NCBI GenBank assembly: GCA_944386715.1
Contig: CALXCD010000006.1
Location: 1-50,035 of the forward strand
Origin: an uncultured Clostridia bacterium
GTDB taxonomy: Bacteria > Bacillota > Clostridia > TANB77 > CAG-508
Direction of reading: 5' to 3'
DNA length: 50,035 bases
The position numbers were made by a program, and so were the translations under genes. Of this stretch, positions 18,285 through 27,866 are shown piece by piece. Position 1 is the first letter of the stretch. Each line of letters opens with the position of its first letter. Below the pieces are notes generated by a model that did not search any database, was not told the origin of the DNA, and saw nothing but the letters and a program-made list of their open reading frames with translations.

Positions 18285-19742
18285 TTTAAATCTTTTTCCC
18301 TTATGTCTTGCTCTTCTAGGTTTCTCCTCTTCATAAAAGTCTTCTTCTAAAGAATCTTTATTATAATTATCTAAATACCTATTCTTTAATTCTTCTTGTG
18401 ATAAATTATCTAATGTTGATTTGTCTTGCTCTATTTCTTCTTCCTGTATTTCCTGTTGTTCTTCATTTTCCCAACCTTGGTTTGAATTTTGCCAATCCTC
18501 ATCCTCATTTAATCCTGAAAAAGGTACTCCAGAATATTCCTCTGCAAATCTTTGATTTCTCTTATGTCTAATAATCAAGAAAACAATAATTGCAATAACA
18601 ACAACCGCAATAATAGACCCAATAATTACTGTTTTTCTAAATTCTTCTTGCTTTTTAGCCTCTTCTCTTGCAATTGCTTCTTCGTCTACTAAACTTTTAT
18701 TTACAGTAACTTGATAAGTCGCTACATTATTACCATCTTTATCAGATACTAATATAGTAATAATGTTTTCCCCTTCTTTTAAGCCCTCATTTCCAGTAAC
18801 CTCTACTACATAATCTTCTTGTGTAGCCTTTGTCGTAATATTTAATTCAGTATCTTGTCCAATATATTTTACTTGATACTCATACACTCCTGTTTCAAAA
18901 GATGGAGATAAAGATAAATTATCTATTTTTAATTCTGCAAGTCCTTTTGCTTGCTCTGTTTCTTCTCCTTCTGAAGTGGTATCTTCCGGATTTTCTTCTT
19001 CCACTTCTCCTTGTCTTGTTACATTTATCGTATATGTCTTTTTCGTTCCATCTTCAGCAGTTACTACTACATTAAAAGCATTTGCACCAACATTTAAAGA
19101 TTTTTTACCTGTACCAGATATACTTGCTTTGGCATGTTGTGCAGTTGCATATACTTCTATTTCCGTTACATTTTCTGGTACTTCTACTTGATAAGTAGTT
19201 GTTCCTGACTTAAATCCAGTAAAATCATTTGGTCTAATTCCTAAATTACTTAAATTAGCATTACTAGATTTCTGTGTTGTTGTATTTCCAGTATCAGTAT
19301 TATCGTTATTAGATGTATTATTTCCATCTGAAGAATCTGTAGTTGCCCCTCCACCAGTTGAAGGTGTTTCATTATTTTTAGCTATAATAACACAAGTTCT
19401 AGAAACTTTTTCTGCATCATCTGCTGAAAAATCTGTCATATCTCCTGTCAAACTAAAGGTATATTCTCCTGCTTGTGTTGGTGTAAATGTAATACTAGTA
19501 GAAGCTGTTTCATTTCCAGCAGATGATGTTTGCCCTACTAAAGACCTACTTTGACCTACCCCTGATAAATTTAAACTCCATGCACCAGCATTCACAGTTG
19601 CAGATACAGTAACAGGGGTTCCTACTGTTACTGTTCTATTTTCTGTTATCGTCGCACTTGCTGCTTCTACCTTATGACAACAAATCATTGTTGCAAAGAA
19701 GATAGCAAATAATATCATTAATAATTTTATATTCTTCTTCAA
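18282..19742 (-). CDS. Membrane-anchored protein with cadherin-like beta-sandwich domains
   Basis: Surface protein of about 486 aa. It has a signal peptide ending near VEAASA, a first Ig-like beta domain, and an Asn/Thr-rich linker. Two cadherin-like (PF12733-type) domains follow, recognised by NLGIRPNDFTGFKSGTTTYQ and LKIDNLSLSPSFETGVYEYQ. A transmembrane helix near residue 400 and a charged cytoplasmic tail ending RRARHKGKRFK complete it. It starts at a TTG (19742) 9 nt behind AGAGGTG; the GTG at 19754 lies inside that site. It follows the hydrolase gene by a few bases, so the two are one operon acting at the cell wall. Ligand unknown. Confidence 0.8.
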   Translation of the reverse strand: MKKNIKLLMILFAIFFATMICCHKVEAASATITENRTVTVGTPVTVSATVNAGAWSLNLSGVGQSRSLVGQTSSAGNETASTSITFTPTQAGEYTFSLTGDMTDFSADDAEKVSRTCVIIAKNNETPSTGGGATTDSSDGNNTSNNDNTDTGNTTTQKSSNANLSNLGIRPNDFTGFKSGTTTYQVEVPENVTEIEVYATAQHAKASISGTGKKSLNVGANAFNVVVTAEDGTKKTYTINVTRQGEVEEENPEDTTSEGEETEQAKGLAELKIDNLSLSPSFETGVYEYQVKYIGQDTELNITTKATQEDYVVEVTGNEGLKEGENIITILVSDKDGNNVATYQVTVNKSLVDEEAIAREEAKKQEEFRKTVIIGSIIAVVVIAIIVFLIIRHKRNQRFAEEYSGVPFSGLNEDEDWQNSNQGWENEEQQEIQEEEIEQDKSTLDNLSQEELKNRYLDNYNKDSLEEDFYEEEKPRRARHKGKRFK

Positions 19743-19759
19743 TATTGACACCACCTCTT

Positions 19760-21469
19760 TTATATATCTAAATCAGAAATCCCTAATAATTTCTTTTGAA
19801 TTTTAAGTAAATCCGCTGAATTCAAATTGCCATCATTTGTAACATCTGCACCTGCACCTTTCATCGTATTCATAATATTTGTAATTCCTAATAAATGTTT
19901 TTGCAATCCTAACAAATCTGCAGAATTTACATATCCATCTCCACTAACATCACCTTTTTTGATAACTCTATATTTATCTTTAATAACATAATCTGTACCA
20001 ATTACAGAGTGTTCACCTTCTAGTAAATCTCCATTTGCCTTTGTTATTTTAATAGAACCAAAAGCATCTGTAATGTCTTTTGCAATAGCATCTGGTCCAA
20101 CAGTTACTGTTTTATTTGTTTTGTCAACCTTTACTTTCTCTGTACTTACCATTTCATCATCATTTGAATTATCTACTTCATTTCCACCAGATGTATTTCC
20201 AGAATTTCCAGAGTCATTAGAAGTATTATCATTAATCGGAACTAGGTACAATTTATATTCAGGTTCATAATCATAAGTTTCTCTAGCTACATAAGCTTCC
20301 GTTCCGTCAGCTTTTCTAATTTTATCCCAATAAGTTCCAGCCACTTTTGTTGTTGCTTTTTCTATTCTTGTTACAATTTCATCTTTATATAATAATGCAT
20401 TTATTTTTGGTCCATTAGGAGAACTTCTTAAACAAATGTTACTATTTACATTGACTCTTACTAAATCACCAGATACTGTTGCACTTGAACTTCCATCTGG
20501 TCTACTACATGCCACTTGTGGCATATTGCGATATAACGGAATAATAAATGTATGAGAATCCCCTACAGCATTAATACTTTCATAGGTTTTTCTTAATGTA
20601 TTTCCTTCACTTTGTGCTGCCATAATATTTTGCATATATTGATGCCAGTATAATCCATCAGAAGTTGCATCTACATCAAATTTTTGTAAATATAAAGTAT
20701 TTTGTCCTCTTTTAGTATATTCTCTACTTAAAAATTCAATCCCACCTGTGATTCCTTTTTCTAAAGTATCCCATCCTTGTGATTGTGCATAAGCAACACC
20801 ATTGCTAATTGGGTCTGCCCCATTTGCTTGAATATTAAATGGGTTATAATATCCATACACTCCTGATGTTAAAGCAGTACCTCCTTTTCCTTGTTCTTGT
20901 AGCATTCTAGCTATAATAAAATAGGGACTAATTCCTGTATTATTTCCTGCTCTTGTAATTTCTTCATAATGTCCTTGTAAAAAAGTTCCGTTTGTCATAT
21001 TAATAATCTGATTCATATCATAGCCATTATTGGTCAATTCTTCGAATTGAAATATATCAGAAGCATTTAAAGAATTACGTGGATCCATCATGTATTTGAT
21101 AGCATCCTCTGAAGCACAACGCCAACTTCCTGCTTCGAAACCACATGGACAAATCCATGCACCTTGATAATTGGCAATAGCTTGTACCTGATTTCTTGGG
21201 CTACTTCCATGTCCCACATATTCTTCAGAAATCACTTCATTCCAATCCAAATCCGTATAAAATATTTTGAAATTCCAATTAGGAAATTGAGCTTTTAATG
21301 CATTAATTCTTTCTTTAAACCCTGGGTACGCGTTCTCATCAATTGCATTAATATCTGTACTAATAACCTGATTTGCTGCATAAGTTGGATTAGAAAATAA
21401 ACTAAAAAGACAATAACTAACTAATATGAAAATAATAATAATCGACAAAAATTTCCTACCTTTTTCCAT
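19760..21469 (-). CDS. Secreted glucosaminidase-like hydrolase with SH3 and dockerin domains
   Basis: Cell-wall hydrolase of 569 aa. It has an N-terminal signal segment, then a region typical of endo-beta-N-acetylglucosaminidase-type enzymes (PNWNFKIFYTDLDWNEVI; ISPYFIIARMLQEQGKGGTALTSG, whose Glu is the likely catalytic residue). A bacterial SH3-like domain follows (VRVNVNSNICLRSSPNGPKI). At the C terminus lies a dockerin type I pair, GDVSGDGYVNSADLLGLQKH and VTNDGNLNSADLLKIQKK, with Ca-binding Asp/Asn positions. The dockerin implies a cohesin partner, which is not in the window. It is transcribed with the cadherin-like gene. Confidence 0.85.
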   Translation of the reverse strand: MEKGRKFLSIIIIFILVSYCLFSLFSNPTYAANQVISTDINAIDENAYPGFKERINALKAQFPNWNFKIFYTDLDWNEVISEEYVGHGSSPRNQVQAIANYQGAWICPCGFEAGSWRCASEDAIKYMMDPRNSLNASDIFQFEELTNNGYDMNQIINMTNGTFLQGHYEEITRAGNNTGISPYFIIARMLQEQGKGGTALTSGVYGYYNPFNIQANGADPISNGVAYAQSQGWDTLEKGITGGIEFLSREYTKRGQNTLYLQKFDVDATSDGLYWHQYMQNIMAAQSEGNTLRKTYESINAVGDSHTFIIPLYRNMPQVACSRPDGSSSATVSGDLVRVNVNSNICLRSSPNGPKINALLYKDEIVTRIEKATTKVAGTYWDKIRKADGTEAYVARETYDYEPEYKLYLVPINDNTSNDSGNSGNTSGGNEVDNSNDDEMVSTEKVKVDKTNKTVTVGPDAIAKDITDAFGSIKITKANGDLLEGEHSVIGTDYVIKDKYRVIKKGDVSGDGYVNSADLLGLQKHLLGITNIMNTMKGAGADVTNDGNLNSADLLKIQKKLLGISDLDI

Positions 21470-21684
21470 CTTGTTTCCTCCTAAATCTTTTGTTTTTTCT
21501 ATTTTTTCTCCATTGCTTCCTAAATTATCCTTTTTTACATTTCAATTATATCATTAGCATTTTTTTCCGTCAACCGAAAACCTTCAAGTTTTGTTAAAAA
21601 AATTATTTTTAAGAGTTTTTTTGAAAAATAATAATAGAATAATCAGAAAAATCAAATAATCTATTTCCTTTAAAAAGCTTCCTG

Positions 21685-21693
21685 TGATATAAT
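21685..21693 (+). promoter_or_regulatory. Extended -10 promoter of the U32 gene
   Basis: TGATATAAT matches an extended -10 box (TGnTATAAT) about 30 bases ahead of the ATG. No good -35 is seen. It lies in the 254-base divergent gap between the glucosaminidase and U32 genes, which is otherwise A+T-rich and featureless. Confidence 0.5.
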
Positions 21694-21723
21694 AAAAAAA
21701 AACACAAGAAAAGAGGAAAAAAA

Positions 21724-24165
21724 ATGGTTGAATTACTCTCACCAGTGGGTGATTTTGAATCTTTAAAAGCTGCTGTTCAAAATGGTGCAGATAGTGTTTA
21801 TTTTGGAGGAGACATTTTTAGTGCAAGAGCATTTGCTAAAAATTTCTCATCCAACGAGCTAAAACAAGTTATTTCATATGCAAAATTAAGAGGGGTAAAA
21901 ACCAACTTGACCTTAAATACACTTATCAAAGATAACGAATTTTCACAAGCTTTAGATTTAGCTAGAACAGCCTATGAAAATGGAATCGATGCTATTATTG
22001 TTCAAGATTTAGGATTAGCTATGAAATTAATTCGTACCTTTCCAGACCTTCCTATCCATGGAAGCACACAAATGACAGTTCACAATTTAAATGGAGCTTT
22101 AGAACTACAAGACCTAGGATTTAAAAGAGTTGTACTATCTAGAGAATTATCTGCAAATGAAATTGCCTATATATGCAAAAATTCCAATATTGAAATTGAA
22201 TGTTTTATTCATGGTGCTTTATGTATTTCCTACTCTGGTCAATGTCTATTTTCTAGTATGTTAGGAGGACGTTCAGGAAATAGAGGAAAATGTGCTGGAC
22301 CTTGTCGTCTACCTTTTAGTTTATTAGAAGACGGAAAAACTATTAACTCTGGTTATTTACTAAGTACACGTGATTTATGCGGATTAGATTTCCTTCCTTT
22401 TTTAATAGAAGCTGGTGTTACTTGTTTTAAAATAGAAGGAAGAATGAAATCACCTGAATACGTTGCCACTGTTACTAGAATTTACAGAAAATACATTGAT
22501 TTAGCACTCTCCGGAAAAGAATATAACATTGAAGAAAAAGATAGAAAAGATTTATTACAAATATTTAATAGAGGTATGTCTTCTGCTGGTCACCTATCTA
22601 ATGAACCCAATAAACAACTTGTTTTTAAAGAAAAGCCTAATAATATGGGGCTATTTTTAGGAATTGTCCAAAAATATAATCCCAAAAAAGGGCATATTAC
22701 TTTAAAATTAAATGAACCAGTCTCTATTGGAGACACCATCTCCTTGGAAAAAGAAGATAATATCTATACTATTTCTGAAATAATGGAAAATAATACAAAC
22801 ATTACCCAAACCAAACCTGGACAAACCATTACAATTGGTAGAATGAAAGGAAATATTTCTTCTGGTGATAAAGTTTTCAAAATGTCTTCTAAATCTCTTA
22901 ATCAATTCGCCAAAGAAAGTTACGGAAAAGAAAATAGAAAAATCTATTTAAGTTGCAAAGTAGTCCTACAAAAAAATAAACCAATTTCTATTAGTGTATA
23001 TTCTGAAAACGATATTCCAATCTATAAAGGATTACATGTTAAATGCATTCTAGACTATACTCCTATAGAAGCCAAAAATAGACCTTTAGAAAAAGATACC
23101 GTTATCCAACAGATTAGCAAAACAGCTTCCACTCCTTATGAATTTAAAAATATATCTGTTTTACTAGATGACAACATATTTCTTCCAAAACTAAGTATCT
23201 TAAATGAACTTAGAAGAGTCGCTTTAGCAGAAGTAGAAAAACACATTTTGCAAAAGATATCTAGAACTGCACCAAAATCTAATACATTTCCTGCTACTAT
23301 AAATCCCTCTACTGATTCTTTAGTACCTGCAAACACACCTACTATTTCTTTACTTTTAAATATCATCCATGAAGATTGGGATTACTCTAACATAAAAAAT
23401 ATTGCAAATGTATATATTCCTTTAAAATATTACACCTATAAAAACTACGAAAAGATTTTAAAAGATTTAAGTGAAAAATTTAATCTTTATATTTATATGC
23501 CAACTATTGTAAAAGGAAATTACAAAAATTTACTATATAATAATATAGAAACTGCTATGCAGAAATATAATATTAGAGGTTTTGTCATTTCTAATATTTG
23601 TAATATTAAATTATTAAATACATTATTTAGAGAAATCGCTCCTACCATAAAACAAATCCCTGAAATCATTGCAAATTATACTTTTAATGTTTTTAATAAA
23701 TATAGTGTAAAAGAATTACAAAACTTGGATATTTCACGATTTACTATTTCTCCTGAATTAGATAAATCTACTATCTCTAATTTAGTTGAACAAGCTCCTA
23801 TTCCCTCTGAGTTAATCGTATATGGCAGAACTCCTCTTCTTAATATGAATTATTGCTTACTAGGTCAAACAGATAAATGTTATCCAAATTGCAAACAAAG
23901 ATGTCAATCTACTCATTGTTACGAATTAAAAGATAGATTAAATATGAAATTCAAAATTTTACCAGACAACATCCAAACTGTTACCACTATTTTTAATAGT
24001 AAAATTACTTCTATCAATCCAAAAGATTTTAATATCTCTCATCAAAGAATTGATATTTTGGACGAATCTATAGAAGAAATAAATCATATTATTGAAGTTG
24101 TAAGAGAGCAAAAAAGATTGGAAGGACAAGATTACACAAGTGGAAATTTAAATAGAAGAATTTAG
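21724..24165 (+). CDS. Peptidase U32 family protein (RlhA/TrhP-like, DUF3656)
   Basis: 813 aa protein starting LLSPVGDFESLKAAVQNGADSVYFG. It contains the U32 signature around IECFIHGALC and the Cys set SGQCLFSSMLGGRSGNRGKC plus AGPCR, and later CYPNC and CQSTHC, which could hold an iron-sulphur cluster. U32 proteins once called collagenases hydroxylate tRNA or rRNA bases (TrhP, RlhA); the long form with a DUF3656-like middle resembles RlhA. Which RNA it modifies here is unknown. It is a single gene with an AGAGGA site. Its terminator hairpin has been split by the IS3 element. Confidence 0.88.
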   Translation: MVELLSPVGDFESLKAAVQNGADSVYFGGDIFSARAFAKNFSSNELKQVISYAKLRGVKTNLTLNTLIKDNEFSQALDLARTAYENGIDAIIVQDLGLAMKLIRTFPDLPIHGSTQMTVHNLNGALELQDLGFKRVVLSRELSANEIAYICKNSNIEIECFIHGALCISYSGQCLFSSMLGGRSGNRGKCAGPCRLPFSLLEDGKTINSGYLLSTRDLCGLDFLPFLIEAGVTCFKIEGRMKSPEYVATVTRIYRKYIDLALSGKEYNIEEKDRKDLLQIFNRGMSSAGHLSNEPNKQLVFKEKPNNMGLFLGIVQKYNPKKGHITLKLNEPVSIGDTISLEKEDNIYTISEIMENNTNITQTKPGQTITIGRMKGNISSGDKVFKMSSKSLNQFAKESYGKENRKIYLSCKVVLQKNKPISISVYSENDIPIYKGLHVKCILDYTPIEAKNRPLEKDTVIQQISKTASTPYEFKNISVLLDDNIFLPKLSILNELRRVALAEVEKHILQKISRTAPKSNTFPATINPSTDSLVPANTPTISLLLNIIHEDWDYSNIKNIANVYIPLKYYTYKNYEKILKDLSEKFNLYIYMPTIVKGNYKNLLYNNIETAMQKYNIRGFVISNICNIKLLNTLFREIAPTIKQIPEIIANYTFNVFNKYSVKELQNLDISRFTISPELDKSTISNLVEQAPIPSELIVYGRTPLLNMNYCLLGQTDKCYPNCKQRCQSTHCYELKDRLNMKFKILPDNIQTVTTIFNSKITSINPKDFNISHQRIDILDESIEEINHIIEVVREQKRLEGQDYTSGNLNRRI

Positions 24166-24221
24166 TTGCTAATAAGGACGTTGTACTGAACCCAAAAAAT
24201 TGGACAGTTTTTGATTAGGTA

Positions 24222-25031
24222 CTAGGCAACTTGGGAATGAACTCTGTATTGTACAGGGCTCATTCCTTTTAATTTGCCCTTAATCCTCTTATTGTTGTAA
24301 TAATCTATATATTCTACTATATCTTTTTCTAATTCTTCTATTGTTTCATATTCCTTTGTATAAAATAGTTCCGATTTTAGTAATCCAAAGAAATTTTCCG
24401 CTAATGAATTATCTAAACAGTTACCTTTTCTAGACATACTTTGCCTTATTCCTTTTTCCTTTAACAAATACTGATATCGCTTCATTTGATACTGCCACCC
24501 TTGATCTGAATGTAATATTAAATTTGTATTATCTGGTATTTTTTTAAATGCTTTTTCTATCATATCTTCTACTTGTGAAAATACTGGACGCCTTGATAAA
24601 TTATAACTGATTACTTCTCCATTAAATAAATCCACTATTGGGGATAAATATAATTTTTCGTTATGTACTTTAAATTCTGTTACATCTGTAACCCATTTCT
24701 CGTTTGGTCTTTCTGCTTCAAATTCACGATTTAACAAGTTATCACATATCTTACCAATTTCACCTTTATATGATTTATATTTATGCACCCTTATTAAACA
24801 TTGCAATCCTAATTCTTTCATAAGTCTATAAACAGTTTTATGGTTAATTTTATATCCCTTATTTTGAAGTTCTAGTGTAATTCTTCTATATCCATATCTA
24901 CCCTTATTTCCGTGATAAACTGCTGCTATTTCTTCCTTTATTTCTTTATATTTATCTTCTTTTTTTAAATTGCTTAAATGATAATAGAATGTACTTCTTG
25001 CTATCTCTGCTAATTTTAACAATTCTTTCAA
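24222..25031 (-). CDS. IS3-family transposase OrfB (DDE integrase domain)
   Basis: Catalytic half of the transposase. The 269 aa from a TTG include the HTH_21 region (YHGNKGRYGYRRITLEL) and the DDE catalytic core: VTDVTEFKV (first Asp), LHSDQGWQYQ (second Asp), and DNSLAENFFGLLKSELFY (Glu). The orfB frame continues upstream of this start (VVDELRQKYS) into the 3' end of orfA. It is therefore probably made as an OrfAB fusion by -1 frameshifting near the A-rich stretch at about 25070, as in other IS3 elements. No residue of the triad is missing. Confidence 0.93.
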   Translation of the reverse strand: MKELLKLAEIARSTFYYHLSNLKKEDKYKEIKEEIAAVYHGNKGRYGYRRITLELQNKGYKINHKTVYRLMKELGLQCLIRVHKYKSYKGEIGKICDNLLNREFEAERPNEKWVTDVTEFKVHNEKLYLSPIVDLFNGEVISYNLSRRPVFSQVEDMIEKAFKKIPDNTNLILHSDQGWQYQMKRYQYLLKEKGIRQSMSRKGNCLDNSLAENFFGLLKSELFYTKEYETIEELEKDIVEYIDYYNNKRIKGKLKGMSPVQYRVHSQVA

Positions 25032-25063
25032 GCTATATTTCTGCCTTAATTCATCGACAACAA

Positions 25064-25573
25064 TTACTTTCTCTTGTTCTCTCGCTTGATTCTTTCCTGA
25101 ACTAAGGCATTTAATTTTTTTAAGTATTCATTCTCCATTCTAAGTCTTCGATTTTCTGCTATTAAATCTTGTTCAGTTTCTTTAGATAATTTCTTTTTTC
25201 TTGGTTTTGATTTCATATTTTTATTTCTACCACATTGTTTTTTATATAATCCCTGTGGTCCTTTCTCATAATATATACGATTCCATCTTCTTATACTTGT
25301 TGTACTTAGCCTGAAGCGCACTGCTGTTTCTGTAGCTGATAAATGGTTATCATGCATATATTCTATCACATTTTGTTTAATTTCTCCACTATATGAAGAT
25401 CTTTGTTGTTTAATTAATCCTTCTATACCATGTTCTTTATACTTTTTTAACCATTCTTTTACTATTGTAGAACTTGGTATATTAAATACTTTAGCTGCTC
25501 CACTTCTACTATTTTTTCCTTCTAGACAATATCTTACTACTTGTATTTTAAATTCATCTGAATATTTTGACAT
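25064..25573 (-). CDS. IS3-family transposase OrfA (helix-turn-helix)
   Basis: DNA-binding half of the transposase, 169 aa. It has two HTH modules (KVFNIPSSTIVKEWLKKY; TAVRFRLSTTSIRRWNRIY) and a C-terminal leucine-zipper coiled coil (ENRRLRMENEYLKKLNAL). It recognises the terminal repeats of the element. A strong GGAGG site sits just inside the right end. It contains no in-phase CGG. Confidence 0.92.
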   Translation of the reverse strand: MSKYSDEFKIQVVRYCLEGKNSRSGAAKVFNIPSSTIVKEWLKKYKEHGIEGLIKQQRSSYSGEIKQNVIEYMHDNHLSATETAVRFRLSTTSIRRWNRIYYEKGPQGLYKKQCGRNKNMKSKPRKKKLSKETEQDLIAENRRLRMENEYLKKLNALVQERIKRENKRK

Positions 25574-25660
25574 AAAAATGAACCCTCCTTATTAAACTTT
25601 TTTGTCTAATAATTTGGGTTCACTTCACGTTCCTTTTTGGCAACTTTTGTAGAGTACTTT

Positions 25661-25764
25661 ATTTAAAAAAGTTAATATATTAATATTGGTAGACAAAGAC
25701 CCGGATTGTTACGCCCTAGCTATGTTTTTGTCCAAAATATTAATATATTAACTTTTTATTTAAA
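25661..25764. repeat. Long hairpin with A+T-rich arms and G+C-rich loop
   Basis: The arm at 25666-25687 (AAAAAGTTAATATATTAATATT) is mirrored at 25736-25757. A second helix GACAAA/TTTGTC follows inside. The loop (about 25700-25725) is much G+C richer than the region. It sits between the IS3 element and the terminator of the RNHCP gene. It may be a small transposon relic or an RNA structure; no open frame of note is inside. Confidence 0.7.
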
Positions 25765-25775
25765 AATTATAAATC

Positions 25776-25802
25776 TGCCAAAAAGGAATGTTCCTCTTGG
25801 CA
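25776..25802 (-). terminator. Terminator of the RNHCP-kinase unit
   Basis: GCCAAAAAGGAA pairs with TTCCTCTTGGC around a short loop just behind the RNHCP stop codon. The minus strand continues T-rich. Confidence 0.7.
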
Positions 25803-25803
25803 A

Positions 25804-26118
25804 CTAGATTTGTTTACTACTTAATTCTATCAATAAATCCATATTATCATCTTTAGCAGCTTTATTTTTACGAATAGCACCACATTTTTTACATTTAAAA
25901 ATAATCACATATCCTTTTTTAGCATTCATTTCTAAAGCAACTGGTTCCAAATCTCCTTGGCAGGATTCCAATCTATCTCCAGGATTAATATCAACATGTT
26001 TAGAATGCAAACAATATGGGCAATGGTTTCTGCTAGAATAGCCTAACTTCGAAACTTTTTTTCCACAATATTCACAAATAAATTCTTCATCTCTGGCAGT
26101 AAAAATTCTATTTTCCAT
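25804..26118 (-). CDS. RNHCP domain protein
   Basis: 104 aa protein with the family's naming motif RNHCPYCLHSKHVD (residues 31-44). It has further Cys pairs CEYCGKK and CKKCGAIRKNK, making probably two zinc sites. Its DINPGDRLESCQG and GYVIIFKCKKCG segments are conserved in the family. The function is unknown, with RNA or nucleotide binding suggested by the zinc knuckles. It follows the nucleoside kinase by 19 nt in the same operon. Confidence 0.9.
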   Translation of the reverse strand: MENRIFTARDEEFICEYCGKKVSKLGYSSRNHCPYCLHSKHVDINPGDRLESCQGDLEPVALEMNAKKGYVIIFKCKKCGAIRKNKAAKDDNMDLLIELSSKQI

Positions 26119-26137
26119 TTTTTATTTCTATCCCTTT

Positions 26138-27775
26138 CTATTGAAAATATCCTCCCCCTAAAAATTCTTTTAATAGTGAATTATTAGGTACATATTGCAC
26201 CGGTATTGATCTAAAATACCTTAAAATATCTAATAATCTTCTTGCTTCTGCATATTCTGGTTCTCTTGTTGATATTTGCTCCAATAAAGGAGTAATTAAT
26301 GGTTTTAAAGCATTTATTTCATAAATTAAAGAAGTATTAAAAATACTATCCGCTTCTTCTTGGAATGGAAAAATATTTTTAGTTTCTCCTCTATTAACAC
26401 TTTCCCATGAACGTAAAGTATGCACTGCACTATATCCTCTAAATTGATAATCTCTAACAATTCTCCTAATTAACCTAGTATCTGTTGTAGCTATTCGATT
26501 ATATCTGTCCATATTAAGAACCGTTAAAGCACTAATATAAATTTTATATTTTTGTTCTTTATCAATTTCACTTGTTAATCTATCATTTAGACAATGTATT
26601 CCTTCAATTACTAAAACTTCATCTTTTGCCAGTTTTAATTTTTTTCCATTATACCTTTTGGTACCAACATGGAAATCGAATTCTGGCATTTCTACTTCTT
26701 CTCCATTTAATAACTTCGTTAAATGCTCATTAAATAACTTTAAGTCAATTGCTTCTATACATTCAAAATCATATTCTCCATTTTCATCTCTAGGAGTATC
26801 TTTTCTTTCTACAAAATAATTATCGACAGATATTGTAACTGGTTTGATAGCATTTAATCTTAATTGAATTCCCAATCTTTGTGCAAATGTTGTTTTCCCA
26901 GAAGAGGATGGACCTGCTATTAATATCATTTTTATATTTCTATTTTGTGCTATTTTATCAGCAATATTAGCAATTTTCTTTTCATGTAAAGCTTCTGCTA
27001 ACATGACAATCTCTGGAATTCTATTATTTTCGATTGCATTATTTAATTTATATACATTATGAATATCTAAAACTCTATGAATCTCTTCATATTCCTCTAA
27101 TGCCCATGCCAATTTTTTAGTTTCTACCATTTCTGGAATTTTTTCTGGATTTGTTTTATTAGGATATCTTACTAAAAATCCTTTATGATATTTTATTACT
27201 TCAAAAATATTAACACATCCTGTTCGATTCGCTAATGTACCATAACAATAATTAAAATAATCCTCGCAAAAATACATGTAAATCTTATCATTTTCCTCTA
27301 GATTCATTTGTAATCTTCCTTTAGAAGTATCATTTTTTAGATAAAACTCTTCTGCTTCTTTCCTATTCATCACTACTTGTTTAATTGGCAAATCTTGATT
27401 TACAATTTTATGCATTTCTTCTTCCAATTGTTTCACAAATTCGTCTGTTACATCCATTTTTTCAATATCATAAAACATAGCATTAGACAATTGATAATTT
27501 ACATTCATTTTTTTCCCTGGACATAATTTTTCAAATGCTTTCCAAACAATAAATGTTAATGTTCGAATATAAACTTTTATCCCTTCCTTTGAAGTTACAT
27601 CTATTAATTCTATTTTCCCATCTTCTTTTATGACATATTCTAAATTTTTATATTCATTATTAAATTTTGCAGCAACAATTGTTTGCTGGCTAGTTTCTAT
27701 TTCTTTTTCTAATAATTGACTAATCGTAACTGGCTCTGTTACTTCTAGTATTTTATCTTGATATTGTATCTTCAT
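26138..27775 (-). CDS. Nucleoside kinase with TGS and ThrRS-like editing domains
   Basis: A 545 aa protein. It has an N-terminal TGS domain (MKIQYQDKILEVTEPVT) and a region like the second additional domain of threonyl-tRNA synthetase. A uridine kinase/phosphoribulokinase-type domain follows, with P-loop AGPSSSGKTTFAQRL near 290, then SVDNYFVERKDTPRDENGEY, FDFHVGTKRYNG and RLIRRIVRDYQFRG. It is annotated elsewhere as uridine kinase; the true substrate is not settled, and the synthetase-like front hints at a regulatory ligand. It is the first gene of a two-gene unit with the RNHCP protein. Confidence 0.9.
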   Translation of the reverse strand: MKIQYQDKILEVTEPVTISQLLEKEIETSQQTIVAAKFNNEYKNLEYVIKEDGKIELIDVTSKEGIKVYIRTLTFIVWKAFEKLCPGKKMNVNYQLSNAMFYDIEKMDVTDEFVKQLEEEMHKIVNQDLPIKQVVMNRKEAEEFYLKNDTSKGRLQMNLEENDKIYMYFCEDYFNYCYGTLANRTGCVNIFEVIKYHKGFLVRYPNKTNPEKIPEMVETKKLAWALEEYEEIHRVLDIHNVYKLNNAIENNRIPEIVMLAEALHEKKIANIADKIAQNRNIKMILIAGPSSSGKTTFAQRLGIQLRLNAIKPVTISVDNYFVERKDTPRDENGEYDFECIEAIDLKLFNEHLTKLLNGEEVEMPEFDFHVGTKRYNGKKLKLAKDEVLVIEGIHCLNDRLTSEIDKEQKYKIYISALTVLNMDRYNRIATTDTRLIRRIVRDYQFRGYSAVHTLRSWESVNRGETKNIFPFQEEADSIFNTSLIYEINALKPLITPLLEQISTREPEYAEARRLLDILRYFRSIPVQYVPNNSLLKEFLGGGYFQ

Positions 27776-27866
27776 TTTTCCTTCCTCCTTTATTGTACCA
27801 ACTTATTGTAATAGAAAAAACAAAATAAGTCAAATCCTTATTTTGTTTTTCTTATCTTGTATTCCC

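Larger units (their letters stand above)
24182..25627 (-). mobile_element. IS3-family (IS150-like) insertion sequence, complete
   Basis: A 1446-bp element with imperfect terminal repeats TGTACTGAACCC (left) and TGAAGTGAACCC (right, reverse complement), both starting TG. It is flanked by the 3-bp duplication CGT (24179-24181 and 25628-25630), as the family makes. It carries orfA and orfB on the minus strand. It is intact at both ends, so the insertion looks recent. Confidence 0.92.

Noticed and set aside
25064..25100. Gap between orfA and orfB as a CGG-type break
   Set aside because: No CGG is present; the frames are related by the -1 shift usual for IS3-family elements.
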